A stretch of DNA of 64,000 nucleotides from Janthinobacterium sp. GW458P (GTDB taxonomy: Bacteria > Pseudomonadota > Gammaproteobacteria > Burkholderiales > Burkholderiaceae_D). The notes under the pieces are model-generated. The model was given only the letters and a program-made list of their open reading frames with translations. It did no database searches and had not been told where the DNA came from. Positions 52,969 to 62,912 of this stretch are shown piece after piece. The first letter of the stretch is position 1, and each line of letters starts with the position of its first letter. The translations under genes and the position numbers were made by a program. The stretch is taken from the NCBI RefSeq assembly GCF_002127585.1, contig NZ_NEGZ01000030.1, positions 1 to 64,000 of the forward strand. The letters are read 5' to 3'.

Positions 52969-53679
52969 TCAGTCTTCGTCGTCGAGCTGGCGCAGCAGGC
53001 GCGCCTGTTGTGCCGCGCTGCGCGCCAGCGCGGCCAGCGCCGCCTGCATCTGGCCGCTGTCGAGCACCGCCGCCTGCAGCAGGGCCGCCATTTCGCCGCC
53101 CGCCCCATGCAGGCCCAGGGTACGGCAGCCCAGGTGCAGCCGTTCCAGCAACTGGCGCGCCTGGGCCGGCTCACCGCGCGCCAGCAAGGCATCGACCTGC
53201 TCGCCGGCGGCGCCGATCTGGCCCTGGAAACCCGTCAGATAGGCCAGCAGGCGCTCGTCATCGATGCCCAGGCGCTGCGCCGTCGCCAGCGGCGCCTCGG
53301 CCGGCAGGGACGCCACGTCGAAGCAGGCGTCGATATGCTGGCGCACCTGTTCCGGCTGGAAGGGCTTGACGATGTAGCCGGCAGCACCGGCCTGCACGGC
53401 GTCGCGCACGGTGTCGTGGTCATTGGCCGACGACACGAGCACCAGCGGCATGGCGTCGAGCGCGCTGTCGGAGCGGATTTTCTGCAGCAGTTCCATGCCC
53501 GACAGGCGCGGCATGCGCAGGTCGCAGAAGCACAGCGAAGGACGCAAGCCGCCTTCGAGCTGCTCCCACGCAGCGGCGCCATCCTCGGCCTCCACGATAT
53601 CGTGCACGCCGCAACTGTCGATCAGGTGCATCAACACCATGCGCGAAACGACGTCATCGTCGACCACCAGTACTTTCAT
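52969..53679 (-). CDS. Response regulator with receiver and Hpt-like helical C-terminal domain
   Basis: A 236-residue protein. The receiver is complete: VDDD at residues 6-9, phosphoacceptor Asp53 in CFCDLRMPRLSG, Ser near 86 in LVSSAND, and the KPF Lys near 107. The rest (about 130-236) is Ala/Leu-rich helices; LERLHLGCRTLGLHGAGGEMAAL resembles an Hpt domain (LLHGLKGSA in the neighbouring kinase), with the His retained but the Lys-Gly replaced. No DNA-binding domain is present, so output is through protein contact. The kinase gene lies 87 bases upstream and probably forms an operon with it. ATG 53679 follows GGAGAG. Confidence 0.87.
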   Translation of the reverse strand: MKVLVVDDDVVSRMVLMHLIDSCGVHDIVEAEDGAAAWEQLEGGLRPSLCFCDLRMPRLSGMELLQKIRSDSALDAMPLVLVSSANDHDTVRDAVQAGAAGYIVKPFQPEQVRQHIDACFDVASLPAEAPLATAQRLGIDDERLLAYLTGFQGQIGAAGEQVDALLARGEPAQARQLLERLHLGCRTLGLHGAGGEMAALLQAAVLDSGQMQAALAALARSAAQQARLLRQLDDED

Positions 53680-53766
53680 TCCACTCTCCATTGCCGGCTG
53701 TATCGGGGCACCTCTCGCGTATTCTACCCAGTTTCCCGTCGTGTCCGATTGATGAACTTGTATATT

Positions 53767-56700
53767 TTACATTTTCCTGTCCAAATCGGCGATTTGCGCC
53801 AGCAATGCCCGCAAGCGCGGCAAATGCAGGGCCACCTGCTGCCAGCGCCCGCCGTCGGCCGCCTCCTCCAGTTCCGTGCACAGCATGTGCAGTTCCGTCT
53901 CGTCGAGATAGGCGGCGCTGCCCTTCAAGCCATGCAGCAAACGTCCGGCGCCGTCCTTGTCCTGCGCGGCCAGGGCGGTATCGAGTTCATGCAACCGGCC
54001 TTCCAGGTCGGCCACGAAGGCGGCGCGGATGCGGCGCTGCAGCTCGCCGCCGCGGTTGGACGGGACCGGCGACGGCGCAGGCGCGGGCGCGACGCCGAAC
54101 AGCGCATCGAGTTCGGCCTGGCCGCGCGCCACATCGCGCGACTCGCCGGACGGCATGCGCGGCAGCATGAAGCCGCGCTGCAGCTGGCGCTCGATGGCGC
54201 GCGCCAGCAAGCCATGCAGCGCCGCCTCGTCGACAGGCTTACTGAGAAAATCGTCCATGCCCACGCCCAGGTAGCGGCTGCGGTCTTCTTCGCTGGCATT
54301 CGCGGTCAGGGCCACGATCATCAGCTCCTGGTCGCGCACGGGTTGATCCGGCCAGCCGCCCAGGCGGATCAGGCGCGTGGCCGTGGCGCCGTCCATTTCC
54401 GGCATGCGTCCATCCATCAGTATCAGGTCATAGCGCGTATGCACGCACGCCGCCACCGCCAACGCGCCGTTGGCGACGACGTCGACCCGGTGTCCCAGCT
54501 CTTCGAGCATGACGCGGATGATGATCTGATTGGTGGGGAAGTCCTCCGCGCACAGCACGCGCAGCTGGTGGCTGTGCGGCGCCAGCGCCACCTGCGGCAC
54601 CAGCGGCGGCGCCACGCCGTCGGCCAGCGGCAGGGTGAACGTAAACACGCTGCCCTGCCCCGGCTTGCTGGCCACTTCGATCTCGCCATCCATCAGTTCA
54701 ACCAGCTGGCGGCAGATCGCCAGGCCCAGGCCCGTGCCGCCATAGCGCCGCGTGGTGCTGGCGTCGGCCTGCTCGAACTTCTGGAACAGGCGCGCCATGG
54801 CCTCCGCGTCGATGCCGATGCCGCTGTCGCTGACGGTAAAGCGGATCAGGTTGACCTGCCGCCCGGCAGCTCCCGCCGCCTGGGTCACGCCGGCCCGTTC
54901 CACGCTCACGCTGACGCCGCCGCGCTGGGTGAACTTGAAGGCATTGCCGACCAGGTTGACCAGCACCTGCCGCAAACGGGTGGGGTCGCCCACGACGAAG
55001 GGCGGCAGGTCGGGCGCGAAATCGATGGCGAAACCGATGCTGCGCGCGGCCGCCTGCTCCTCGAACAGGCTGACCACATTCTCGATTGCCGCGCCGAGCG
55101 CGAAGTCGATGTTTTCGATACTCAGCTTGCCCGCCTCGATCTTGGAAAAATCGAGCAAGTCGTTGATGATCACCAGCAGCGACTGCGCATTGGCCTGGCC
55201 GCGCAGGATCTGCTCGCGCGTGGCGTCCTGCAGCTGCCCGTCGCGCAAGGCGAAACCCAGCATGCCGATCACGCCGGCCAGCGGCGTGCGCATCTCGTGG
55301 CTCATGTTGGCCAGGAATTCGGATTTCTGGCGCGTCGCGTCTTCGGCCTTGCGCTTGGCCTGGCGCAGGCTTTCCTCGTTTTTCTTCAGGCTGCTGTTGA
55401 CCTGCGCCAGCGCGTCGGACTGGGCGCGCACTTCGATCTCCTTGCTTTGCAGTTCGGCGTTCTTCTGGTACACCTCGGCCGTGCGTTCGCTGACCTGCTT
55501 TTCCAGCTCGTTCTGCTGGCGCCGCAGCGCGCGCACGCGCTGCCGGTAGGTGCCATACACGGCGCCCAGCAGCAGCGCCGCCATCAGGGTGCGGAACCAC
55601 CAGGTTTTCCAGTACGGCGGCAGGATCGTGATGGCCAGCGTGGCGCCGCTCTCGTTCCACACGCCGTCCTTGTTGGCTGCCTTGACGCGAAACACATAGT
55701 TACCGGGATCGAGATTGGTGTAAGTGGCAAAGCGCCGCCCCGCGTCCGTCATGACCCAGTCCTGGTCGAAACCTTCGAGCCGGTAGGCGAACATATTGCG
55801 CTGCGGCGCGGCGAAATGCAGGGCCGCGAACTCCAGCGAAAAAACGCTCTCGCGGCTGGTCAGCACCAGCTTGCGCGTATGGTCGATCGCCGCCCTGAGC
55901 ACCTGGGCGAATTCGCCGCGGCCGATGGCCACCGGCTTGTTGAAGATCTGCAGCTCCGTGATGGCCACCAGCGGCGGCACGCGGTTGTCGTGGATATCCT
56001 GCGGCACGAACGCCGTCATGCCGTTGAACCCGCCGAAGTACATGGTGCCGTCGGCCGCGCGCAACGCCGCGCCATCGAAGTACGAGCCTTCCACCGTGCC
56101 GTCGGCGCTGTCGTAATTGCGGAACAAGCCGCTGCGCATGTCGAGGCGCGTGATGCCGCTGTTCGTGCTCAGCCACAGCTGCTCGTCGTCGTCGCCCAGG
56201 ATGCTGGCGATCGCGTCGTCGGCCATGCCATCCTTGCGCACGAAACGGCGGAAACGGATCTCCCCTTTCGCGTCAACGTCCATGCGGTTCAGGCCATTGG
56301 CCGTGCCCACCCACAGCACGCCGCGCTTGTCTTCATGCAGGAAGTGCACCTCGTCATGGCTGAGACTATGCGGGTTTTGCGGGTCGTGACGGAAATGGCG
56401 GAAATGGCCGCTGGCGCGGTCCAGCAAGTCCAGGCCGTGGAATGAACCTATCCACAGCCGGCCCTTGCCGTCCTCCAGCACGGGCCGCACCATGTTGTCG
56501 GACAGGCTGTTCGGATCGGCCGGGTCATGGCGGTAGGTCGTGAAGCGCCGGCTGGCGGGGTCGAAGCGGTGCACGCCGCCGCGCGTCGAGACCCACAGCA
56601 TGCCGCTGCGGTCGCTCACGATATTGCGGATGGTGTCGCTGTTCGGGTCCCCCGCGGCGAAGCGCATGGTAAAAAAGCGTCCCAGCGCCGGATCGAAGCG

Positions 56701-58020
56701 GTGCAAGCCCGTCGAGCCGCCCACCCACAGCACGCCGTCCGGCGCCTTGTACAGGGTCGTGACCTGCTCGTCGCGCGACATGCCGGGCGCGCTGCGCAAG
56801 TCAAACAGCTGCGACGTGCCGTCACGCGTGTCGTACAGCTTCAAGCCGCCCTTGGTGGCCAGCCACAGCTTGCCGCCGCCCGCATCGGCCAGCGCGCGCA
56901 CTTTCTTGTCCGCCAGCGCTCCCACGTCGCCGGGAGCGCGCACCATGCGCGAAAAACCGCCGCTGCCCAGGTCGACCCGGCTCACGCCGTTGTACCAGGA
57001 GCCGACCCAGAAAGTGCCCGCGCGGTCGCGGAACAGTGACGACAGCTGGTTGTCGGCGACGCTGAACTTGTCGCCCGTCTGGTGGCGGTACTGCAGGAAG
57101 CTGTCGCTCCCGGGCAGCCAGCGGAACAGGCCGTCGGCATTGCTGCCCAGCCAGACCGTGGCGTCGACATCCTGGTACAGGCTGGCGACGCGGATGGCGG
57201 AAAAACCCTGTTTTTCGCTCAGGCGCAGGCGCGCCTGCGGCGGCTGGCCGGCGGCGCCCAGACGCCAGCGCTCGGCGCCGGCCATGGTGCCGATCCACAG
57301 GTTCTGCTGGCGGTCGACCAGCAGCGACTGGATGACGTTGTATTTCGAGCCGGGCTCCGTATCGACGGCGAAATGTTCGAAGCGCTCGCTGCCCGGCGCC
57401 AGCATGTCCAGGCCCGTCACGGTGCCGATCCACAGCCGATTGTGCGCGTCCAGCGCCAGCGCCTTGATCTCGTTGTCGCCCAGGCTGTGCGGGTTGCCCT
57501 CTTCATGGTGCCAGGTGCGGAAGGCGCCCGTGGCGGGATCGAAATGCTGCAAACCGTCCGAGGTGGCGATCCAGAAGCCGCGCGCGCCATCGTCGAGGAT
57601 GGCGTGGATATGCCGGTTGCCATTGCCGCGCTTGCTCTTTTCCGCCGGAACGTAATGCGTGAAGGTCTGGCTGGCGGCGTCGAAGCGGTCCAGCCCATTG
57701 TCGGTGCCGACCCACAGCTGGCCCTGGCTGTCGACATGCAGCTCGCCGACCCAGTTGTCGGCCAGGCTGGTCTTGTCGCCCTCGACATTCTTGTAGACGA
57801 CCATGCGGTAGCCGTCGAAACGACTGAGGCCGGACTGGCTGCCGAACCACATATAGCCTTGCCGGTCCTGGGCAATGGCCAGCACGGATTCCTGCGCCAG
57901 CCCCTGCTCGACGCTGAGCTGCTCGAAGCGCAGGGTGGGCGCAGGCGCCGCCATGGCCGGGCCGCCCATCAGAAGAATTAACAGTAAGGCAACATCGCAA
58001 ACACGTCGAAATACCAGCAC
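53767..58020 (-). CDS. Hybrid sensor histidine kinase with periplasmic beta-propeller, REC and Hpt domains
   Basis: A 1417-residue membrane sensor. A signal peptide (residues 1-24) precedes about 700 residues of two-component propeller repeats (for example [30 protein letters not shown]), a Y_Y_Y domain (about 745-810, [21 protein letters not shown]), one membrane helix ([15 protein letters not shown]) and a coiled coil. The kinase core has His908 in [12 protein letters not shown], then NAFKFT, DSGIGID and [10 protein letters not shown] receiver follows with Asp1203 in [11 protein letters not shown], and an Hpt with His1363 in LLHGLKGSA. All phosphorelay residues are intact. Translation starts at GTG behind AGGA. 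Propeller sensors of this type often detect oligosaccharides; the ligand is unknown. The partner is likely the response regulator at 52969. Confidence 0.93.
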   Translation of the reverse strand: MLVFRRVCDVALLLILLMGGPAMAAPAPTLRFEQLSVEQGLAQESVLAIAQDRQGYMWFGSQSGLSRFDGYRMVVYKNVEGDKTSLADNWVGELHVDSQGQLWVGTDNGLDRFDAASQTFTHYVPAEKSKRGNGNRHIHAILDDGARGFWIATSDGLQHFDPATGAFRTWHHEEGNPHSLGDNEIKALALDAHNRLWIGTVTGLDMLAPGSERFEHFAVDTEPGSKYNVIQSLLVDRQQNLWIGTMAGAERWRLGAAGQPPQARLRLSEKQGFSAIRVASLYQDVDATVWLGSNADGLFRWLPGSDSFLQYRHQTGDKFSVADNQLSSLFRDRAGTFWVGSWYNGVSRVDLGSGGFSRMVRAPGDVGALADKKVRALADAGGGKLWLATKGGLKLYDTRDGTSQLFDLRSAPGMSRDEQVTTLYKAPDGVLWVGGSTGLHRFDPALGRFFTMRFAAGDPNSDTIRNIVSDRSGMLWVSTRGGVHRFDPASRRFTTYRHDPADPNSLSDNMVRPVLEDGKGRLWIGSFHGLDLLDRASGHFRHFRHDPQNPHSLSHDEVHFLHEDKRGVLWVGTANGLNRMDVDAKGEIRFRRFVRKDGMADDAIASILGDDDEQLWLSTNSGITRLDMRSGLFRNYDSADGTVEGSYFDGAALRAADGTMYFGGFNGMTAFVPQDIHDNRVPPLVAITELQIFNKPVAIGRGEFAQVLRAAIDHTRKLVLTSRESVFSLEFAALHFAAPQRNMFAYRLEGFDQDWVMTDAGRRFATYTNLDPGNYVFRVKAANKDGVWNESGATLAITILPPYWKTWWFRTLMAALLLGAVYGTYRQRVRALRRQQNELEKQVSERTAEVYQKNAELQSKEIEVRAQSDALAQVNSSLKKNEESLRQAKRKAEDATRQKSEFLANMSHEMRTPLAGVIGMLGFALRDGQLQDATREQILRGQANAQSLLVIINDLLDFSKIEAGKLSIENIDFALGAAIENVVSLFEEQAAARSIGFAIDFAPDLPPFVVGDPTRLRQVLVNLVGNAFKFTQRGGVSVSVERAGVTQAAGAAGRQVNLIRFTVSDSGIGIDAEAMARLFQKFEQADASTTRRYGGTGLGLAICRQLVELMDGEIEVASKPGQGSVFTFTLPLADGVAPPLVPQVALAPHSHQLRVLCAEDFPTNQIIIRVMLEELGHRVDVVANGALAVAACVHTRYDLILMDGRMPEMDGATATRLIRLGGWPDQPVRDQELMIVALTANASEEDRSRYLGVGMDDFLSKPVDEAALHGLLARAIERQLQRGFMLPRMPSGESRDVARGQAELDALFGVAPAPAPSPVPSNRGGELQRRIRAAFVADLEGRLHELDTALAAQDKDGAGRLLHGLKGSAAYLDETELHMLCTELEEAADGGRWQQVALHLPRLRALLAQIADLDRKM

Positions 58021-58074
58021 AATCGTCCTGTCAAAAAAAACGCGAAAACTCCGGCAACTGTTCCGGGGGCCGTC

Positions 58075-59244
58075 TCAAGAACCAAAAAACGCCAGTACAT
58101 CGTCCTTGCGGGCCTGCGTATCGCGCTGTCCAAGACGGATCAGCTCGTTAGTATACGTCGATTCGAACAACAAATACGAGGCCAGCGCCGCGCCGCGCGC
58201 TTCGGCCGCGCCGATGCCCGACAACATGGTGCGTATGGGGCGGGGCAAACTGCCGATATGCCGGCTGGCGATGGCGTCGAGGCGCTCGGACGGCGCGATG
58301 ACCAGCAGTTCCACCGGTTTCAGCGCCGTCTTGCCCAGCAATTCGGGCGGCAGCATCGACAAGGTGAGGTTGATGCGGTTCAGCCGTTCGATGTCCACGG
58401 CCAGGCCGTCGAGGAAGATCGACGACAGCGCATGGCCGGCGATCTGCGCCAGACTGGGGTAGCGCGCCGCGTCGCCCGGTCCGGGCGCCGGCTCCGTCAT
58501 GCGCCCCGCGCCCACCACCAGCACCTTGTTTGCGCCCAGGTGGATGGCCGGCGAGATGGGCGCCAGCTGGCGCATCGAACCGTCGCCGCAGTACTCGCGC
58601 TGGCCGCCCACATACAGGGGCACGGCGGGGAAGATGAAGGGAATGGCGGCCGAGGCGAGCAAGTGTTCCACGCCGATCTGGTCCTGCAAGGCCAGGCGCT
58701 GCGTGCGCACCCAGGGGGCGATCTCGGCTCCCGTCTGGTAAAACGTCATGTGCCGGCTGCCCGAATACGACGAGGCGGTGACGGCCAGCGCATGCAGCAG
58801 GCCGTCGGCCAGGGCGGCGTCCAGGCGCGGCAGGTCGAGCATGCGGTGCAGCAGGCTGACCAGCGGGGTATTGTCGAGCAGGGAATTGGGCGGCGACGCA
58901 TGCCACTGGCGCAGCAGCCAGCCGAACGACAGCAAGGACAGCCAGCGCGCGCCCGAGCGGATCACGCCCAGCGAATCGGCGCGGTAGACCTGCTCGACCT
59001 GGATGTGCTGCCACACGTCGAGCAGCTTTTGCACGCCTTCACCGAAGTTATCAGCCCGGCAAGCCAGCGCCGTGGCGTTGATGGCGCCGGCCGAGGTGCC
59101 GCAGATGATGTCGAACGGGTTGCGCGCCGGCGCCCAGCCCGCTTCCCACAGAATCGCCGAGATGGCCTGCAGCACGCCCACCTGGTAGGCGGCACGGGCG
59201 CCCCCTCCCGTGAGTATCAAGCCTGTTTTATTTTGCATTCCCAT
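58075..59244 (-). CDS. Patatin-like phospholipase
   Basis: A 389-residue patatin-family protein with oxyanion loop LTGGGARAAYQVGVL (residues 11-25), nucleophile GTSAG with Ser51, and the catalytic Asp in CGDGSMRQLAP near residue 219. No signal peptide is present, so it is cytoplasmic or membrane-associated, like E. coli RssA-group proteins. It would hydrolyse phospholipid or acyl esters. It follows ggt by 111 bases, in which a short GGGTCAGACCC repeat lies. A second in-frame ATG at 59238 is possible; no SD decides between them. Confidence 0.9.
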   Translation of the reverse strand: MGMQNKTGLILTGGGARAAYQVGVLQAISAILWEAGWAPARNPFDIICGTSAGAINATALACRADNFGEGVQKLLDVWQHIQVEQVYRADSLGVIRSGARWLSLLSFGWLLRQWHASPPNSLLDNTPLVSLLHRMLDLPRLDAALADGLLHALAVTASSYSGSRHMTFYQTGAEIAPWVRTQRLALQDQIGVEHLLASAAIPFIFPAVPLYVGGQREYCGDGSMRQLAPISPAIHLGANKVLVVGAGRMTEPAPGPGDAARYPSLAQIAGHALSSIFLDGLAVDIERLNRINLTLSMLPPELLGKTALKPVELLVIAPSERLDAIASRHIGSLPRPIRTMLSGIGAAEARGAALASYLLFESTYTNELIRLGQRDTQARKDDVLAFFGS

Positions 59245-59288
59245 GCCGGCAGATTAGCAGGGTCTTGGTGCTTTGTGGAAAAGTTTCG

Positions 59289-59299
59289 GGGTCAGACCC
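59289..59299. repeat. Short inverted repeat GGGTCAGACCC
   Basis: Five-base arms around a central A, in the gap between the patatin and ggt genes. It looks like the core of an intergenic palindromic element; only one copy was noticed in the window. Confidence 0.35.
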
Positions 59300-59355
59300 G
59301 TTGGCTCTGCCCCCAGCTTTTGCCTTCGGGCTAAACAACCATAGCAATCAAAAAA

Positions 59356-61131
59356 TCAATCCCCCCTGACCATGCCTTCACGCCGTGGATCGGCCCCGCC
59401 AAACCAGAAATCCTTGCCGTGCGCGGACAGGCGCATGACGCCCTGCAAGCCGGAATTCTGCTCGATGACGCGCACTTCGTGGCCCATGGCCTGCAATGCC
59501 TCGACCTGGGCGGCGGGCGCGCGGCCCTTTTCCAGCTCCGTCGGGCCGTTGCGGCTGCCGAAATTCGGCAGGCTGATGGCCTGCTGCACGTTCAGGCCCC
59601 AGTCCATGGTGCCGACCAGCACCTTGGCCACGTAGTTGATGATGGACGAGCCGCCCGGCGAGCCCGTCGCCAGCACGAGTTTTTGCGTGCCCTTCTCGAA
59701 CACGAGGGTGGGCGACATGGCGCTGCGCGGGCGCTTGCCCGGCTGCACGCGGTTGGCGATCGGGCCGTCCGCATCTTGCGAGTCGAACGAAAAATCCGTC
59801 AGCTGGTTGTTCAGCAAGAAGCCGTCGACCATCTGGCGCGAGCCGAACGCGTCTTCCACGCTGGTCGTCATCGACAGGCCGCCGCCAAAAGCGTCGACGG
59901 CCACCAGGTGCGAGGTCGACGGGCGCTGCAGGGCGTTGTCCATGCCCCACGCCACCTGCATGCCGGGCGGCGTGCCGGGCAAGGCCTTGCCCATGGATTT
60001 GTCGCCGATCAGGGAGGCGCGCTGCGCCAGATAGGTTTTGTCGAGCATGGAGGCGATGCCCTTGCCGGGCAGCGGCACGAAGTCCGTATCGGCCACGTAG
60101 CGGTTGCGGTCCGCATAGGCCAGGCGCCCCGCTTCCGAGAACAGATGGATCGCCTGCGCAGCGGGCACGCCGTCGACGGGCGCATACGCGCCGATATCCT
60201 TCACTTCCAGGATGCCCAGCATCTGCGCGATGGCGATGCCGCCCGACGAGGGCGGCGGCATGCCGCACACGGTCCACGCCTTGTAGTCGCTGCAGACGGG
60301 CTCGCGCACCTTGGCGCGGTAGCCCGCGATGTCTGCCGCCGTCAGCTTGCCCGGATTGGTCGGGTGCGACGCCACCTTGGCGGCGATGTCGCGCGCGATG
60401 CGGCCGTTGTAAAAGGCGTCGGCGCCGCCGCGGGCGATCTCGCCCAGGGTGCGCGCCAGTTGCGGGTTTTTCAGCACGTGGCCGACGGGCCAGGCCTTGC
60501 CTTCCTTGTCATAGAAATACGCGGCGGCGACGGGGTCGCGCTTGAGCGCCTGGTCCCAGCTCAACAGGCCGTTGAGGCGCTGGCTGACGGGAAAGCCGCC
60601 GTGCGCCAGGCCGATGGCGGGGCCGAACAGGGTCGCCCACGGCAGCTTGCCGTGCTCCTTGTGCGCCAGTTCCAGCATGCGCAGCACGCCCGGCGCGCCC
60701 ACGGAACGCCCGCCCACGACGCCCGTGGCGCGCGAGACGGGGCTGCCGTCCGCATTCTGGAACAGGTGTTCGTCAGCGGCCGCAGGCGCCGTTTCGCGCC
60801 CATCGAAGGCCTGCACGCCCTTGGCCGTCGAGTACAGCAGGAAGGCGCCGCCGCCGATGCCCGACGATTGCGGCTCGACCAGGGTCAGCACCAGCTGCGT
60901 GGCGATGGCCGCGTCGATGGCGCTGCCGCCCTGTTTCAGCATCTGGTAGCCGGCATCGGCGGCCAGCGGATTGGCGGCGGCGACCATGAATTTCTGCGCC
61001 GTCCAGCCCGACTTTTCCGCATATGCGGTGGCGATTTCCGGCGCCTTTTGCGGCACTTCGGCACATACGGGATTGGCAGCCAGGGCTCCCAGCAAGGTCA
61101 GGCTCAGCGCCAGCGGTTTCAATGCGATCAT
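59356..61131 (-). CDS. ggt: Gamma-glutamyltransferase
   Basis: A 591-residue Ntn-hydrolase precursor with signal peptide (about 1-24, ending NPVCA). The large-subunit part shows MVAAANPLAADAGYQML, EPQSSGIGGGAF, DGRETAPAAA and PPPSSGGIAIAQML; autoprocessing occurs before Thr406 in PSTSHLVAVD, the nucleophile of the small subunit, followed by NNQLTDFSF, RPRSAMSPTLV and ATGSPGGSSIINYV. It acts in the periplasm on glutathione and other gamma-glutamyl compounds. ATG 61131 is set by GGAGAATCC. A terminator for the upstream SDR gene lies just before it, so it has its own promoter in the short gap. Confidence 0.95.
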   Translation of the reverse strand: MIALKPLALSLTLLGALAANPVCAEVPQKAPEIATAYAEKSGWTAQKFMVAAANPLAADAGYQMLKQGGSAIDAAIATQLVLTLVEPQSSGIGGGAFLLYSTAKGVQAFDGRETAPAAADEHLFQNADGSPVSRATGVVGGRSVGAPGVLRMLELAHKEHGKLPWATLFGPAIGLAHGGFPVSQRLNGLLSWDQALKRDPVAAAYFYDKEGKAWPVGHVLKNPQLARTLGEIARGGADAFYNGRIARDIAAKVASHPTNPGKLTAADIAGYRAKVREPVCSDYKAWTVCGMPPPSSGGIAIAQMLGILEVKDIGAYAPVDGVPAAQAIHLFSEAGRLAYADRNRYVADTDFVPLPGKGIASMLDKTYLAQRASLIGDKSMGKALPGTPPGMQVAWGMDNALQRPSTSHLVAVDAFGGGLSMTTSVEDAFGSRQMVDGFLLNNQLTDFSFDSQDADGPIANRVQPGKRPRSAMSPTLVFEKGTQKLVLATGSPGGSSIINYVAKVLVGTMDWGLNVQQAISLPNFGSRNGPTELEKGRAPAAQVEALQAMGHEVRVIEQNSGLQGVMRLSAHGKDFWFGGADPRREGMVRGD

Positions 61132-61143
61132 GGATTCTCCGAT

Positions 61144-61181
61144 AAAAAAAGGGCGCACAGCCAGGCAAGGCTGTACGCCCC
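61144..61181 (-). terminator. Rho-independent terminator after the SDR gene
   Basis: On the minus strand GGGCG-ACAGCC and GGCTGT-CGCCC arms, each with one bulged base, enclose a short loop and are followed by seven T. It lies 75 bases after the SDR stop and directly before the ggt start. Confidence 0.88.
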
Positions 61182-61256
61182 ATACGGGGGTATCCTACAT
61201 CAAATGCCCATTAGGGGACTGCCTTCGCAAGAGAGCCTGGCGATGTCCAGGTGCAC

Positions 61257-62015
61257 TTACTTTGGCTGCATGCGGATGGCGCCGTCCAGGCGGATCGTTT
61301 CGCCATTGAGCATGACGTTTTCCACGATGGCTTTCACCAGTTGCGCGTATTCGCCGGGCTTGCCCAGGCGCGAAGGGAACGGCACCATCTTGCCCAGCGC
61401 ATCCTGCACCTCGGCCGGCATGCCCAGCAGCATCGGGGTTTCGAAAATGCCGGGCGCCACGGTCATGACGCGGATGCCGTTGCGCGACAGGTCGCGCGCC
61501 ATCGGCAGGGTCAGGCCGACCACGGCCGCCTTCGACGAGGCATAGGCCGCCTGGCCGATCTGGCCGTCATAGGCCGCCACGGACGCCGTGTTGATGATGA
61601 TGCCGCGCTCGCCTTCGGCCGTCGCATCCTGTTTCGCCATGGCGTCGGCCGCCAGGCGGCACATATTGAAGGTGCCCACCAGGTTGATGTTGACGACTTT
61701 CTGGAACAGGGCCAGCGGATGCGGACCGTCCTTGCCCACGGTTTTCACGGCCGGCGCCACGCCGGCGCAGTTGACCAGGCCGCGCAAAATGCCCAGCTTG
61801 CCTGCCGCCGCCACCACGGCCATGCCGTCTTCTTCCGACGTCACGTCGCACTGCACGAACACGCCGTGCAATTCCGCGGCCAGCGCCTGGCCCGCCTCCG
61901 TCTGCACGTCGGCCAGCACGACCTTGCCGCCGGCCGCCGTCAGCATGCGCGCCGTGGCCGCGCCCAGGCCCGATGCGCCGCCCGTGATGATGAATACATT
62001 GTCCTGAATCTGCAT
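61257..62015 (-). CDS. SDR family 3-hydroxyacyl-CoA dehydrogenase-like protein
   Basis: A 252-residue short-chain dehydrogenase of the HSD10 type: TGGASGLG at residues 11-18, NCAG near 83, NTASVAAYDG, and YASSKAAVVGL with the catalytic Tyr and Lys, then APGIFETPML. Members oxidise 3-hydroxyacyl-CoA or 2-methyl-3-hydroxybutyryl-CoA in fatty acid and isoleucine breakdown. The gene stands alone between a perfect 22-bp palindrome 73 bases upstream and a terminator. The palindrome suggests specific control, possibly by a MerR-type regulator of branched-chain amino acid or acyl-CoA use. SD AGGAG precedes the ATG. Confidence 0.9.
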   Translation of the reverse strand: MQIQDNVFIITGGASGLGAATARMLTAAGGKVVLADVQTEAGQALAAELHGVFVQCDVTSEEDGMAVVAAAGKLGILRGLVNCAGVAPAVKTVGKDGPHPLALFQKVVNINLVGTFNMCRLAADAMAKQDATAEGERGIIINTASVAAYDGQIGQAAYASSKAAVVGLTLPMARDLSRNGIRVMTVAPGIFETPMLLGMPAEVQDALGKMVPFPSRLGKPGEYAQLVKAIVENVMLNGETIRLDGAIRMQPK

Positions 62016-62087
62016 GAAGTCTCCTGAGTGATAAGGGCCGTGTTCCCGGCGCCCGATGGTTGATGCACGATGCCATCATTACGCGCT

Positions 62088-62109
62088 ATTACGTTTACGT
62101 AAACGTAAT
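62088..62109. promoter_or_regulatory. Perfect 22-bp palindrome, operator candidate
   Basis: Half-site ATTACGTTTAC is followed directly by its exact reverse complement. It resembles the TTTACGT-ACGTAAA type of sites recalled for LiuR-like MerR regulators. It lies 73 bases before the SDR ATG; TAATAG at its edge may be part of a -10. Confidence 0.6.
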
Positions 62110-62177
62110 GTCGGCGACAATTGTAGCCACTTTTGCGGCCGCCGAGCGAAAACTTGCAGCGACAGCCAATGGCAGGG

Positions 62178-62624
62178 CTAAAAACACTGGATGAAAGCGC
62201 CGTTGCGATGGCAGATGCGTCCGTTGGCGTCGAGCGTGGCGTTGCCCGCGCCGTTGTAGCGCGCGCCGGACGCGTCGCGGCAACCGCCCGTATCGCATGA
62301 ACCGATGGCTTGCGGCGCGCCGGGCATGGGGACGGCCAAGCCCGGCGGCATGGGCGCCGTGGGCACGACGGGCGGTGCCGTGCCCTGCGCCGGCATGCGG
62401 CCGATCACCTGCGCCACAGGGCGGCGCGGCTGCACGGGTGGCGCCGTCCGGCACGGTTCGACGGCCAGTTTCGTGCTGTCATGCGGATCGAGCCGGCAGA
62501 CGGGCAGCGCTTCCGGAGCCGCCGGGGCCGCCGCAAAGGCCTGCCCCCAGGCCAGGCCCGCGAGGGCGCAAGCGAGCGCCAGCGCGGCGCGGGGCCGATG
62601 GTGTGCTGCTGTCGCGGTATGCAT
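62178..62624 (-). CDS. Small secreted protein, function unknown
   Basis: A 148-residue protein with an N-terminal signal peptide (ALALACALAGLAWGQAFA), a Pro/Ala/Met-rich middle (about 60-105) and a C-terminal Cys-containing module (GSCDTGGCRDASG, GRICHRNGAFIQCF). Six Cys remain after cleavage (CRL, CRT, SCD, GCR, ICH, QCF), enough for disulphide bonds in the periplasm. GGGAGG six bases before the ATG supports expression. No catalytic motif or family was recognised. It is transcribed away from the TonB receptor gene. Confidence 0.78.
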   Translation of the reverse strand: MHTATAAHHRPRAALALACALAGLAWGQAFAAAPAAPEALPVCRLDPHDSTKLAVEPCRTAPPVQPRRPVAQVIGRMPAQGTAPPVVPTAPMPPGLAVPMPGAPQAIGSCDTGGCRDASGARYNGAGNATLDANGRICHRNGAFIQCF

Positions 62625-62792
62625 GCTGCCTCCCGAAAAACAATGCCTGCTCCATTATTCGCACACGCCGCCGCGGATGCCAAAGCACGTAACAATTTCT
62701 CACGGGTGAAGATGGCGCAGACACGGCCACGCCATCCGGTAACGGTGTTTTATTTCCCGCCAGCACTTTCCTTCTTGCCAGGATGGCATTAC

Positions 62793-62817
62793 AATAAGAA
62801 CGATTCTTATTCTCATT
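62793..62817 (+). promoter_or_regulatory. Fur box before the TonB-dependent receptor
   Basis: AATAAGAA-CGA-TTCTTATT followed by CTCATT is a perfect inverted repeat in the AT-rich style of Fur sites (GATAATGATAATCATTATC type). It lies about 95 bases before the receptor ATG; TATATT and TTTTAA at 62839-62850 may be the -10. Confidence 0.75.
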
Positions 62818-62912
62818 AGCAGAATTTCAGCGCATTTCTTATATTTTAAACACTTCATACCCGAGCCACCCGGAAGGCAGCCAGGAAATAACAACACTCC
62901 GGAAAGATCAAC

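Noticed and set aside
53008-56445. Plus-strand open frame of over 1100 codons opposite the kinase and response regulator
   Set aside because: Composition is typical of antisense reading in GC-rich DNA; both opposite genes have full domain sets.
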